From Adiantum capillus-veneris (taxonomy: Eukaryota; Streptophyta; Polypodiopsida; Polypodiales; Pteridaceae), in contig CM043966.1 of NCBI GenBank assembly GCA_014529385.2, positions 87,140,087 to 87,204,086 on the forward strand: a stretch of 64,000 bases of DNA, read 5' to 3'. Of this stretch, positions 13,922 to 25,614 are shown one piece after another; position 1 is the stretch's first letter, and every line of letters starts with the position of its first letter. The translations under genes and the position numbers were made by a program. The notes under the pieces were generated by a model. That model had not been told where the DNA came from and did not search any database. It saw only the letters and a list, made by a program, of their open reading frames with translations.

Positions 13922-14546
13922 CCTACGTGATCATCCATTGCCGAAGATACACAAAGAGTCTAAAGAACATAGGTTTTCACATGATTTTCTCGGGGTGCCA
14001 CTATAAAGCGGGACTATGGTGGTATGGAGGTGGGGAAGATCTTGCAAAGAGAGACTTTCTCTTTGGAGTTTTTGGGGATTAACATATGAGGGTTCGATGT
14101 CATACATGAAGTTTAATGAGCTACCTAAATGGAAAAAACAATATGTGTCTGGTATTCAAAGTGAATTGCAGGGATGTAATGTGCTTAAACTAGATGATTT
14201 TAGGAATCTTTGAAGAGGTCTCTTATGTGGATACTATGTCAGAGCTAGAAGAGATCATGCAATAAAGGTTACAAAGTGGAAATGACATAATTAAAGTACA
14301 TTCAATGGAGATGTATGAAGAGTTTTATGAAGCACTTACACATATAAAGGAGGATTTGGGTGAAGCAGTTGAAGTCTAGGTAGAGACAAAATATAAATTT
14401 GTTGCAAAGAAGGTGAGGCCAGTGGCTACACCTTTGCAAGAAGGAAGTGATGGAGTAATGGAGAAAGCTTCTCGCCAACCTATACTGAGAGATCCAAAAC
14501 ACATTGGGCATAAGTTTACTCAAGAGACAATGACGCAACTAAAAAA

Positions 14547-15290
14547 TTGGAAAGGAGGATTTCCTTACTGGAGAGGAGATCAAATGCTTTTGGGATATGC
14601 TTGGAAATCATGGTAAAGCCTTTGATTTTGAGCTTGATGAGATTGGGTGTGCATACCCAAATGTTGTTTCTCCTATGGTTATATTTATTGTTCCTCATAT
14701 GCCATGGAGTTTACGCCCTATTCCGTCACCCAAAGCTCACTTGCCAAAGCTCATTGATTTGTTGAATGAGAAGATAAGGATGGGCATTTTGGAACCGTCA
14801 TGTGCACCATACTCTAATCGGTGGTTTACTGTTTCAAAGAAGAATGGTACCCTAAGGTTCATTTAGGATATGCAACCAGTCAATAAGGTAACAATCCGCA
14901 ATGTGGGTACATGTCCAATAGTGGACGAGTTTGCTAAATCCTTTGCAAGAAGATCCATCTACTCTATGGGTGATCTTTACTCAGGATATGATTAGTTTCA
15001 GCTTGCATTGGAGAGCAAGGATCTTACTACAATGCGTACACCTCTTGGTTTGGTAAGGATGTGCACTTTACCACAGGGTGCTACGAACTCTGTAGGCCAC
15101 ATGATGAATGGCATGAATAAGGTACCAAGGGATTTTATTACTCATGTTACTATGCCTTTCATTGATGATTTGCCGATCAAGGGATGCGAAGAAGGGTTCA
15201 AAGATGAGGTAAAAGACCAGAGGGGGTGCCAACAGTTTGTTGCCCAGCATATTGCTGACTCTGTGATGCCATTCTATTGAAGAAGTTAAC
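14547..15290 (+). pseudogene. Gypsy reverse transcriptase, broken by stops
   Basis: Recognisable Ty3/gypsy RT blocks: KIRMGILEPSCAPYSNRWF, the KKNGTLRFI block followed by a stop, a SMGDLYSGYD block followed by a stop, TMRTPLGLVRM...LPQGATN, and an FIDD motif in place of YVDD. At least two in-frame stops and a later frameshift disable it. It would copy element RNA to cDNA if intact. Confidence 0.85.
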
Positions 15291-15299
15291 TTGACACTT

Positions 15300-16104
15300 T
15301 CAGGGCCAAAATCAATTTTTGGTGCTAAAGAGGTTTTAATTGTGGGGCATATGTGTGGCCCAGATGGAAAACGACCAAGTCCGGATAAGTTGAAGGTATA
15401 CAAAAGATGAAAGAAACATGCACATCAATCACTGAGGTCAGAGATTTTTGGGTGCATGCGTATTTTATCGTATTTGGTTGCCGCACTTTGCTCATGTTGC
15501 AGAGGTGCTTTATCAATTGCTAAGGAAGGGTGAAAGGTTTGTAGAGGAAGAAGCTCATACAATGGCCATCAAAAAATTGAAAACAATGCTTTTTGAGGCT
15601 CTTACCTTGAGAAAGGTTGACTATAAGTGTGGAAGGCCAGTGATCTTAACCGTTGACACTAGCCTGACAGGTATTGGCTAGCTATAGGTCAAGATGATGA
15701 GGATGGTCATAGGTATGCAGTCCGGTTTGGAGCAAAAGTGCTTAATGATTGTCAAAGAGGTTACCCACAAGTTAAGAGAGAACTTTGGGGTGTTGCTACT
15801 GCGTTGAGGTCTGACAAAGAATATTTTAAAGGTGCTTCAGTTGTGGTAGAGATAGATTGTTTACTATTGATAGGGATGATTGCAAATTGTACTATTGCAA
15901 TGTTGCGATGGATAGCCTTTATTAAGTCTCTTAACCCAGAGTTTTGTCACATTGCAGACAGAGATAACCCTGTAGTAGTAGATATGTTGTCAAGGGCCAG
16001 ATATGAAGATGAAGAGGAGATGCTTACCACTAGTGATGATGTGGGCTTAAAGTTCTACAACTCTTCTCATTTATATGCAAGCTGTGGTACCAGCTGGCTT
16101 TAGA
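15300..16104 (+). pseudogene. Gypsy RT connection and RNase H, broken
   Basis: It includes a VWLPHFAHVAEVLYQLL-type thumb/connection segment (about 15470-15540) and an RNase H-like segment with TVDTSLTGIG, the RQVKRELWGVATAL type of block (about 15770-15800) and HIADRDNPVVVDMLSR (about 15950-16000). Several frames are needed to follow it. The coding match ends near 16104. Confidence 0.75.
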
Positions 16105-16590
16105 AAAAAGGAAATGATAAGTACAAAAACAACTTTGCCTTAGAATTATTTTTGTACAATGTTTGTAAGAACGAAGCCCCATTCCAGTATACAAATAACA
16201 GAAGAACTTCCCTAGGTGAATGTATAATCCAGTGTTTGACAACTTGCAAAAGCCAAAAAAACTTTCCAAGATAAGATAGAGTCCTTAAATGCATCCATCC
16301 AAACAAGATAACAAATATGTTAGCCTTGGATATGTTTTATAGGTATAAATGGACTATATCAATTGTTATCCATGTCCATCTAAACTTTTTTTTAACTTGC
16401 AAGCTTAGTCCAAAGTATTTATGTAAGAAATGTTCCTCTTTTTTAATAAAAAAACCCAAAGTCTCTAGCAAGAGAATATCATCTTGATTAGAAGGCCATC
16501 ACCCCTTCTAATCCAAGTGTCTGAATCATCCATAAATATTTTTATCAGATTATAAGTTATCTTTCTAGATTAATGAAAGCTTTACCATAT
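16105..16590. other. Non-coding insertion between gypsy RNase H and integrase
   Basis: About 490 bp of AT-rich sequence interrupts the polyprotein. The text just before it (TTTAGAAAAAAGGAAATGATA) and just after it (TTTTAGAAGAGATGTATGATA) are similar. This suggests an insertion with a partly duplicated flank, or an internal duplication that later diverged. I see no coding motif or clear terminal repeat. Confidence 0.45.
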
Positions 16591-16599
16591 GAGTTTTAG

Positions 16600-17982
16600 A
16601 AGAGATGTATGATAGAGAATGGCTTTTGATCGGCCGTTACCTAAGTACTCTTACTAGGCAAGAGGGATGGAGTGATCAAGAGTACAAGAGGATCATAAAG
16701 AAGGCTTATGGATACTTTTTAAAGGATGGTCATCTGTGGAAGCAGCCAAAGCATCCAAGAGCGGTACCGCAATGGGTTGTTTGTGATAAAGCAACTCAAT
16801 AGTAGGTGATTAAAGAGTTTCATGAAAGCTTATGGGCCGGACACAGAGGAATATGGGCAACTTTTGTCAAAATTAAGGACCACTAATGGTGGAAGGGAAT
16901 GTACAAAGATGTTGCTCAATTTGTGGAAACTTACCTAGTATGCCAGCAATATTCTAATGTACCGCATTGAGATGGATTACATCCTACTTATCCACTAGCT
17001 ATGCATTACAAGTGGGTAGTAGATTTGATTACAATGCCAATGGGTGTTTGGCAAATGAGGTATATTGTTCTTGCTAGAGAAGATCTCACTAATCAGGTTG
17101 AAGGAAGAGCTTTGCGTACAAAGGCTACAAGTGTTGTATGCAAACTTTGATTCAAGATGTAATTTCTAGGTATGGTTGTGTTGTCAAAATCACTGCTGAC
17201 AGAGGAGAGATGGATGCAGATGAAGCTCGTGAGTTCTTTGCTTGTTTGGGCATCAAATTGGCTCTTACTATGGCATACAATCCAGAAGGTAATGGGAAAA
17301 GTGAAAGAGGGCATCCACCTATTGTTAAGGCTTTAGCAAAAGCATGCCAAGGACATATTGGTGATTGGCCTAAGCTACTACCTTTTGCTTTATGGTTGAT
17401 CGTACTACGCATAGTTCAGTTGCAGGTTATATGCCATTTGAATTGATGCATGGGCAAAAACCCATTATGCCTACAAAGGAGGCAATTATATCTCGGACTA
17501 TAATGCCATGGGAAGTAGATATGTCTACAATAGATTTGATTGCTTTACGTATTCTCCAACTTGAGAGGCGTCAAGAAGATATTGAGCAGGCCAGAGAAAA
17601 GCTCAAGGAAGCAAGGTTGAAGAATAAAGCAGCATTTGCTGAGAAGCATAGACTACGGACATATGCTATCAAAGATGGAGATTGGGTACTCATTTATGAT
17701 AGTAGCTTGGAAAACTAATACTCTGCTATGTGAAAGATGGTCAAGCGGTGGTTTGGACCATATGTTGTACTTCATTTTTATGACAATACAACATATAAAT
17801 TATGTGAGCTCGATGGCACTGAGCTTACAGTGCCTATTGTAGGAAAAAGGATCAAACTGTTCAAGAAACGAGAAGGTGAGTTTAATTTTGAAGATCAAAT
17901 CTTAGATCAACAGCCAAGGAAAAATGATGATATGTATGCATCGGACGATGTGTCGGATGAAGCTTTTGATGATCCAAACTAA
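16600..17982 (+). pseudogene. Gypsy integrase, decayed
   Basis: It starts with the YDREWLLIGRYL segment and an H-H part of the zinc-binding HHCC domain (HESLWAGH). The second cysteine pair is damaged (CQQY instead of CQQC). Core motifs follow: VVDLITMPMG with the first catalytic Asp, TADRGEMDA with the second, and SERGHPPIVKAL with the Glu. The C-terminal module has RWFGPYVV, a GPY/F motif known in gypsy integrases. Several stops lie at 16800-17100, and a frame change near 17720. Coding ends at 17982, about 50 bp before the 3' LTR. Confidence 0.87.
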
Positions 17983-18017
17983 AGGGAAAGATGGTTGGCA
18001 CATATCGGAGGATGTGC

Positions 18018-18035
18018 AAGTTCAGAGGGGGTAGA
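18018..18035 (+). other. Gypsy polypurine tract
   Basis: A purine-rich stretch with CAGAGGGGGTAGA directly before the TGTC start of the 3' LTR, as expected for the plus-strand primer. Confidence 0.75.
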
Positions 18036-19732
18036 TGTCGTGCCGCTCCGCTTCCATGATTGGAAAAAGAGCAAAGAAATGCAAGCTAAGCTTCTTTGAA
18101 GCCTACACATTTAATGAGAAGTGATCAAGGCTTGTTAACATGCCAAGTTTAATGCTAAATGTATGCCAAATGCGGCTTTAAGGAGCCAGAACTTATGTTT
18201 TTTATGCTAAAAGTAGGTATGCTTGAGATGACTAAAAATAGAAGTTTATGGGCTAGAACTGTAGTGCTTGAGGTGCTCTACGAGCTTGTCTTTACAATTC
18301 TTCAATTGGAGCTACAGTGAAGAAGTTGTGTCAACTTAAATTTTGAGTTGATGCAGATCCATGCCGTATTGGGCAGCTAATGATGAAGGGCTTAAGTTGG
18401 TATAAATGCATGGGCATGAAGTGCTCACTTTGTGGAGTGCATCGGTCTTTTCAGATCGGCACTCAGAGCTGTGGTTGCCAAGATATTGGCAATTTAAGTT
18501 TTCCTACGGGCCAACTCCGTGCCAGGTCGATCGCCTCGGTTGATGTGCCATATGGGAATTTTACAGCCTTAATAGGGGTTGTATGCATTCTATGCAGCTT
18601 GAGAAGTCCAAAGGAATTTACGGCTCGTCAAACCGAGTCTGGGTTGATGAGATAATATGGCTTGAGGCCGGTGTCCAGCTGCCGGCTGAGCATGATGAAT
18701 TTTGGAATCCAAGATGATATTGTTATTAAAAGCTACCAGGTTCCGATATGGTTGTGGCAAATACACTAAAAAAAAAAAAATTCCAACGCGAAGGGAATGC
18801 CTTTCGGCAAAACAATCACCTATACTTGCATTTTAAAGGCATGTGGCATTATACAAGATGCTGATATGGGCAGTTAAAATCATGATGATATTGTCAACAA
18901 AGGGCAAATGAAGCTTTGGCGAAGCTTTGATCATTGGTATGTATACCAAATGTGGTACCCTTACAAATGCACAAGAAATTTTTGAAGGCTTCTTGTCCAA
19001 AATTCCATCATTTAGAATGTGTTCACTGTTGCAAGGTCTGCATTGTTGTGGCAAGTAAGCATTGAGCTGTTTTCACCAGTTTCATAGAAAAGGCCTCTCA
19101 CAATGCTTTGCTTTGGTTGCGTGCATGCCAAATGTGGTGCCCTTTGAGGGCCGCCCACCCAATGATACACTATGGTGGCCCAAAGCACTATGGCCGCCCA
19201 AAGCACGAATGACCGCCCAAACCAATTGACATATGGCGGCCCATGGGTTGGCCACAGACTTTACTTAAAACCAAGCTTGAAATGTGAAAAGGGGGGAAAA
19301 GCATGGCGATGGACGTCGGGAGGTGCACTTGTGGCGGGCGTTGTGGTGCTTGGACGACGACGCGCAAGAAGAGGAACTTGCTCGGCATTCCATGGCACCC
19401 TAGTTCGGCATTGGTCCCGATGGTTTTCGCGCACCAGGCATCCGGCACTGCCACATTAGCAAAAGGTCTTCCCACCTAGCAACAACGGCCCCGTCGTTGC
19501 TTAGGGGGAAGAAGGGGGTTTAATAAGATGAGCATGAGGTGTGGAAAAAGGGGGATGAGGTAACGAGCGAAGGAAAAAAGGAAGAAGGTTCAACAAAGGA
19601 GTGGGAGCTCGGCAAGGCGAGACGAGGAAGGTTTGGCGAAGTCCGAGCTTGGTAAGGAAGGGAAGGAGAAGAAGAAAGGCAAGGGCAATCACGGGGAAGA
19701 GGAGGTTGATGCTCTCTCCCTCTCTCTCTCTC

Positions 19733-19770
<38 letters not shown>

Positions 19771-20732
19771 TCGACGATCATGAGAAGGTTAATAAGGGCA
19801 CTGCAAGGGAGGACTGGGACAATCTGTTTTGCTCCCTCTACTAAGCAAGGAGGATCGGAGGAGATTGAAGTGGGATAAGAAGTTTGGCAAGGGAAGGAGA
19901 TTAGGAGAGTTGATGGCAACAGACATCCTTATAGCCAGTTTAAAGCTCTAATTGAAAGCATAAGCGGGAGATCGTACTCTTGGTTAAATTTATGAGTATT
20001 AAGCTCCATAAGCTCGAGATTTGCTCTCATAGTGCTGCTGACGGCAGGAATTGTAATTTGGAAGCAAGCAAGGGAGTAGTAAGGCAAGAAGGAGAGAGGA
20101 TAACCTCTCTCTACTATATTTGGGAAATACAAGGCACCATGCAAGGAATTTTTGCCAGATACTTCCTAATTAGCTTCAAAAGGCTCTAATGGCAGGCATA
20201 AATAGAAAAATTGCAATCTTGGTTTAATTTGATAGCATTAAACTGTCTTAACTCTATCAGTGTCGTTAACGGCAAACATTTGTAATCAAATTCCACTTTG
20301 GCTAATTATTAGTAGCTAATTTGGAAGAAGCAAGCAAGGGAGCAGTAAGGCAAGAAGGAGAGAGGATAACCTCTCTCTACTGTATTTGGGAAATACAAGG
20401 GCACCAGGCAAGGAATTTTTGCCAGATACTTCCTTCCTGATTAGCTTCGAAAGGCTCTAATGGCAGGCATAAGTCGAAAAATTGCAGTCTTGGTTTAATT
20501 TGAGAGCACTAAACTCTCTTAACTCTATCAGTGCCGTTAACCGTAAACATTTGTAATCAAATTCCATTTTGGCTAATTATTAGCACCTTAAAGTATTCAA
20601 GTTATCAACTGTAAGCATTTACGTTGTCGTCGGTGTCTTTTGCTTTGTGTTGTGCATCTTGTCTCTCTTATTTCCCATAGCGAGCAGTCCGGTGTTGACT
20701 CGGCTGACCTCGCGAACCCATTATCCGCGACA
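18036..20732 (+). repeat. Gypsy 3' LTR
   Basis: It starts TGTCGTGCCGC and ends ATCCGCGACA. It matches the 5' LTR but has a short CT tract (19712-19766) and an extra copy of a 263-bp block (20055-20317 and 20318 to about 20585). The reading frames inside it, including the Ser-Leu repeat, are not genes. Confidence 0.9.
20055..20585 (+). repeat. 263-bp tandem duplication inside gypsy 3' LTR
   Basis: The block starting AATTTGGAAG at 20055 recurs at 20318 with moderate divergence. The 5' LTR has only one copy (about 6027-6300). By eye that single copy resembles the second unit here more closely than the first. Confidence 0.88.
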
Positions 20733-21507
20733 CCGTGTCTCTAAATTTTCCTCAACCCCTTGTATTCTGTCTCTGATTGTTATTTTGTTTTTGTGCTTGG
20801 TGGTTGCCTCTTCCTCGACCTCCTCCATGACCTGTACTACATCCTCTTCCTCTTCCTCTATTGTTGAAAAGGATCTGTTCATAATTATTTCTACCCTGCA
20901 TAGTGGAGTCTTCCTCTTCTCTTCCATAATAAGTAAGGACACCAAATCTATAAATGAGGGAACGTTCTCTCAAAGATGGATACTAGTCTTAAACTATTTG
21001 TATTTTGGACCCAAACCTCATAGACATACTTCGCCTTTATCATCATCATCAACTATAACACTAGTTGATGCAAGTGACCCAAATATGTTCTTTATCTTCA
21101 ATGAATAGTCATTTGTAGATTATTATTTTTTGCACTGTATTCAACTCAGTCTTACAATGTAGCTTCCTTAATTTTGTGTTGGTCACATCCAACCACAGCA
21201 AGGTGTCCCAAGCTTCCTTAGGGGTGTGAGCATCTTGTATGTGCTCAATCATAGTGTCTTGCACACTCATAGAAAGCTAGTACATGACCTTCTGAGCTCC
21301 ATGGTTCCAATCTTTAAACATCTTCATCTGCATAACACTTGCACCTTCCTTGGGTAACGTTGATGCTGTCTCATGCTCTCCATCAATGTACACCCAATAA
21401 CCTTTACCCATAAGAAAATTGGTCGTTCTAAACTTCCAAGCATGGAAGTTGTTCTTGTCTAGCTTCTCACTGACAATCTGGTTAAGTCCATCATTGTTGG
21501 ACGACAT
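20733..21507 (-). pseudogene. Copia-A Gag, 5' part
   Basis: Minus-strand copia Gag starting MSSNNDGLNQIVSEKLDKNN at 21507, with NFHAWKFRTTNFLMGKGYW and, in a shifted frame, KEAWDTLLWLDV. A Gly/Arg/Asn/Gln-rich tail (20752-20945) leads directly to the point where the gypsy inserted. The reading continues at 3714 into the CCHC knuckle. Frameshifts and stops make it a pseudogene. Confidence 0.82.
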
Positions 21508-21806
21508 GTTTAGCTATTTCACGATACCAAATAGTATCTGTGAACACTGCAACCAAACTAAAGCCTTTTGCACCATCAAAATGTAGATCTTTAGAATCCT
21601 CAATTTGCATTCAAACACACTCCAAGTGCAAAACCCGGGTTGAAACGTGCCCACATATTTAGTCCAAAGGACTATATAGAAACTTTAGATGCACAATCTC
21701 CAGAAGGAAGCACCTCAGTCGGAGATCGTTTGATGATGGCTCCCATGAATCCTAAGACCACTTCCTCTACTCTTGCTTGCTGCTCCAAGCTCCTCAGACA
21801 CAACCA

Positions 21807-21819
21807 GGCTATGATACCA
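21807..21819 (-). other. Copia-A primer-binding site
   Basis: The minus strand reads TGGTATCATAGCC, one mismatch from the canonical initiator tRNA-Met site TGGTATCAGAGCC, next to the 5' LTR. Confidence 0.8.
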
Positions 21820-22169
21820 TCTTAAAAGAGAGAGCTTGAGCTCTTGCAAGCACATACACACACTTACATAGATGCAAACAAACCTTCTTCTTCTTCTTCT
21901 CCTTCACTAACTCATGATAAGAGGTCTACATAAAAACATAAGGGAAAATAACAACATAATGGGAATCTAGTATAATGGTCTAGTGTGACCCACTAGTGAG
22001 TGAGATGAATGGATAAGTGTACCTTCACTCTGATAGGTAGACCAACTCAATGTAATACAACTGTAGTATCGTTGGCGAAGGTATATGTATCCACCAAAGC
22101 ATGCCAGTGTTGATGACTGTCAGTGATAGTCATCCAAGAGTCGTACATGTTGAGCTTGACATCTCAACA
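21820..22169 (-). repeat. Copia-A 5' LTR
   Basis: About 350 bp. On the minus strand it starts TGTTGAGATGTCAAGCTCAA at 22169, a typical copia LTR start with a short internal inverted repeat, and ends near the primer-binding site. No partner LTR was found on the left, where the element is truncated. Confidence 0.7.
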
Positions 22170-24110
22170 ACAATGAAAAACTATGTACTTAAAAAGAATT
22201 AATAGTACAATTTGCACTATTTCCATAACTTGCTATCATATGAATGACTAGACATAGTGACAAAGGCAAATTCCAAGTTATAATCGATTTTTATTGATGA
22301 AATATTGCTCATTATATCATGTAAGCATGCCCAAATAGGCTCACACTTAAAACTCATTAAAACATGTACACCACTTACCATTTGGAGGAATCCATACTTT
22401 TTCAAATTAAGGCCTTTACCAAGTGCAACCTATGAGAGATGATTGTTCTTCACACAAAATTCCCACTAGCAAATGATATACACTTAGACTAATGAAATAA
22501 TATGAGCTAAAACAACAATATGACAAAAAGATCAACTATTCATTGACATTTAAATAATTTCCAATAACTTATCCACATTATAGAAGCCACAAAGATCGAC
22601 TATTCATTGAAATTTCCACAAAAATATCCACATTATAGAGGCCATCAATTAAATAAACAATTTATTTTTTTAAATTTGTACCAATTAACCTAACTTTATC
22701 ACACTTATCTTACACACAAACAACACAAACTAGGGCAACAAAAAAATCAACAACACAAAAAGGAAACATAGAAGATTTACATGCAAATGATAAGCAAACT
22801 TCCAATAACAAACCAATCCTTTTAGAACATAGGAACCTCTCAAAATATCTTTCTTTTTCAATTCAAGATGTATATAGAAGAATGTTAGCAATGGGCTGCC
22901 ATAGAGGATGAAACAATTCCATAAAGACATATAATATGCACATCCACATAAGAATGTGATTGATCTTGGTGCCATACTCACAATTGTGAGTTGAAATAAT
23001 TTATATTAATCCAATAAGAATACAGCAGCCCTCAAGCACAACATGTGCCTTGAGGGGGCTAGGGTTCCATCAGAGACTTGTACACAGAAAACCTACCAGA
23101 TGAGTAACTCCTATCCTCTTGGGTGTTTTAAACAGCTCAAAGTATGCATCCATCCTTCATCTTTGTTTGCTACCCCTCTTCTTGCTCCTACCATGTGAAT
23201 GAGCTCAATGCTTGATCGCACAATATCATCAAAGAGGGCTACCTCTAGTTTGCTCTCAAAGACTTGAAGGTTCATGGACTTCCATACTATATCTTAAAGA
23301 GTTCAAAACCTTAGTGGGTGTGCTTAAAGGCCCTCACCTTAACCACTAGGACATGAGGTGTGGGTGAGTGGGCGCAATCTCATAAAACTAGCTTGCTCAA
23401 GCTAGGCAATACAAAATGAAAAAGTGTTCACCTTCCTTTTAGCCTTAAGAAATAAAAAATCACAGCTCTCCAAAAGTATTTCTCTTTGGATGATTTAATT
23501 CGTTCAGATTACTACTTCTCAAGGCAGTGCCACATCGTAAGCCTGTCAACACTTGTTTTCTTAAAACATTCACTAGATCTAAAATGGCATTGTCTAACCT
23601 TACATCCATACTTAGCTATCTGCCAAATGAGAGGTTAGAGGAGGAGGAAGGGGGAAGGGGAGGGGGGGATTCATGTAAAATAGTTAGGATCTACTCCCCC
23701 CATCCCAAAGTTGTGGGTGCCCCTTTGAAAGCCATCAAAGCACTATATGGTTTAATCGCTTCTTGCCATTGTGACACCATGATTTTATTGTAAAACTCAA
23801 GTCCAACTCAACTTCTACCACAACTAAATCCTTCCACAACCCTCTGCATTGAGGATTGTGGGGTCTTTAATGAATCCCAACCCATTGAAACAATGGTGGG
23901 TGCATGACTATCATCTCCATTGGTTACACATCATTTCTTGTTAATTGGATAGCCCATTCTCTTTATGTTGAACAACCACACCCAATTATACTTTTGAGAG
24001 ATTGTACAACACACTAGCCATAGAAACCACAACATAGTCAACCCAATCGAGATGCAATTGCACATAACAACTATTTCAAGCAACAAAAACAAAAATGAAA
24101 AAAAGTAGAT
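22170..24110. other. Intergenic, no gene recognised
   Basis: AT-rich sequence with no domain or RNA gene that I recognise. A short hairpin-forming ACTCACAATTGTGAGT occurs near 22976 and resembles ACTCACAATAGTGAGT near 25650, so both may come from one old repeat family. Confidence 0.5.
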
Positions 24111-24112
24111 GA

Positions 24113-24187
24113 TTTGACATAGGGCAACCAACAACTTCCGACCAATTATCTATTTTGACATAGGGCAACCAGCAACTTCCTACCAAT
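24113..24187 (+). repeat. Short direct repeat, two units
   Basis: TTGACATAGGGCAACCA-type units start near 24114 and 24154 and share most of about 35 bp. Confidence 0.8.
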
Positions 24188-24614
24188 TTCAATTTTTCGT
24201 GCTTATATATTTTGTTACCATGGAGAATCACGCTATTAATAGAGCGCAAGCCCTTCTCATGCTTTCATCAAAAAATCCAAAACGCTACTAACAAAGTGCA
24301 AGCGAGGAATCCCAAACTCCGAGCGAACTTTTTGAGCAATGATAAAATCGAGCGAGTTAATGAGAGGCACTTTATCAAAACACACACAGCCAAGAGCTCC
24401 TGTAAGTCACTCATTTCTTCACTATCAGTATCCTGTTGAATTTTATTTAGCTTTTATGAGGAATCTACTAAGATCCCAAAAGACAATATTGAAGGTCAAC
24501 TATAGGCAAGAAGTTAGTGTTGCATCAACTGTTGCATGCTTGTCTCCTCGCGTTTCTTAAAAGAGAGAATCTTAGTAAAATCCATTAATATTTTGTTCCC
24601 AACTTTTATTAGTC

Positions 24615-24696
24615 CCCCCCCCCCCCCCCCCTCTCGCATCATGCATGCAATAAACAAAGACTCCAGAGTCAAGACCCTGTGTTTGCATGTGAAAAG

Positions 24697-24760
<64 letters not shown>
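24615..24760. repeat. Poly-C tract and compound (CT)n(CA)n microsatellite
   Basis: A run of about 18 C near 24615-24632, then a CT repeat (about 24700-24728) directly followed by a CA repeat (24729-24758). Simple sequence; the frames across it are spurious. Confidence 0.93.
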
Positions 24761-24761
<1 letters not shown>

Positions 24762-24876
24762 GTGCAATACGTCTTTGATGACTCTATGGAAATTCATGTG
24801 ATGTACCCTCCACCTTGCTCATTTTAGCAAGGTTGGTGTCCACCACCACATCCACATCTAGTAGTGCCACCTCCAT

Positions 24877-25276
24877 CTTCAAGCTAAGATTCAACACCAA
24901 CCAACCCATCCTCAAGCATAGCCTCATATGCCTCAATAGACCACACAAGCCGTAGTACATCTCCGAAGCCAAACCAAAAGACAACACAACATTAAGCCAT
25001 TGAGGGCATTCTCCCCTTTGAATGTGGCTCTTGGTTGCCACAATGGGGCCTCCCCTGCCACACGAGCCGACTCCCACCTCAAGCTAAGATCCAACACCAA
25101 CCAACCCATCCTCAAGCATAGCCTCATATGCCTCAATAGACCACACAAGCCGTAGTACATCTCCGAAGCCAAACCAAAAGACAACACAACATTAAGCCAT
25201 TGAGGGCATTCTCCCCTTTGAATGTGGCTCTTGGTTGCCACAATGGGGCCTCCCCTACCACACGAGCCGACTCCCA
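24877..25276 (+). repeat. 200-bp tandem duplication, two units
   Basis: The unit boundary marker AAGCTAAGAT occurs at 24881 and 25081. The two 200-bp units differ at only a few positions by eye, so the duplication is recent. Frames on both strands through it are repeats of one another and have no known domain. Confidence 0.95.
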
Positions 25277-25614
25277 CCTAAGGAGCATTGCAAGATTTTG
25301 GGCCATCAATTCCCTCTCCAAATAGAGTGGGGTAGGATGGCTGCTCCGTGTGAAAAAATTGAGTGGAGGGGTGCCAAACAGGCGGAACCGAGGGAGGAGC
25401 AGTTGGGCGTCCCCCTCTGGGCCGATCTCCTCATCCTCCGACTGAGCCATCTTTGCGGCGTCTCCATTAGCAAAGCTATCACGCAATGTGGGGTCCACTC
25501 CCTCCCGAAGAGGCTCCCTTAGCCTCCTTGCTCTAAGCATTCTTGCAAGTAGAGCAAACATCAACCCTGCCTAGTTCTCACAAACCCTCTTGAAGACTCT
25601 ACTCACGTTTTATT

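Noticed and set aside
24113-24187. Short regular repeats as a CRISPR-like array
   Set aside because: Only two units, with no spacers, in a plant nuclear context.
24784-25564. Duplicated minus frames sharing a long identical peptide
   Set aside because: Explained by the 200-bp tandem DNA duplication; no known domain.
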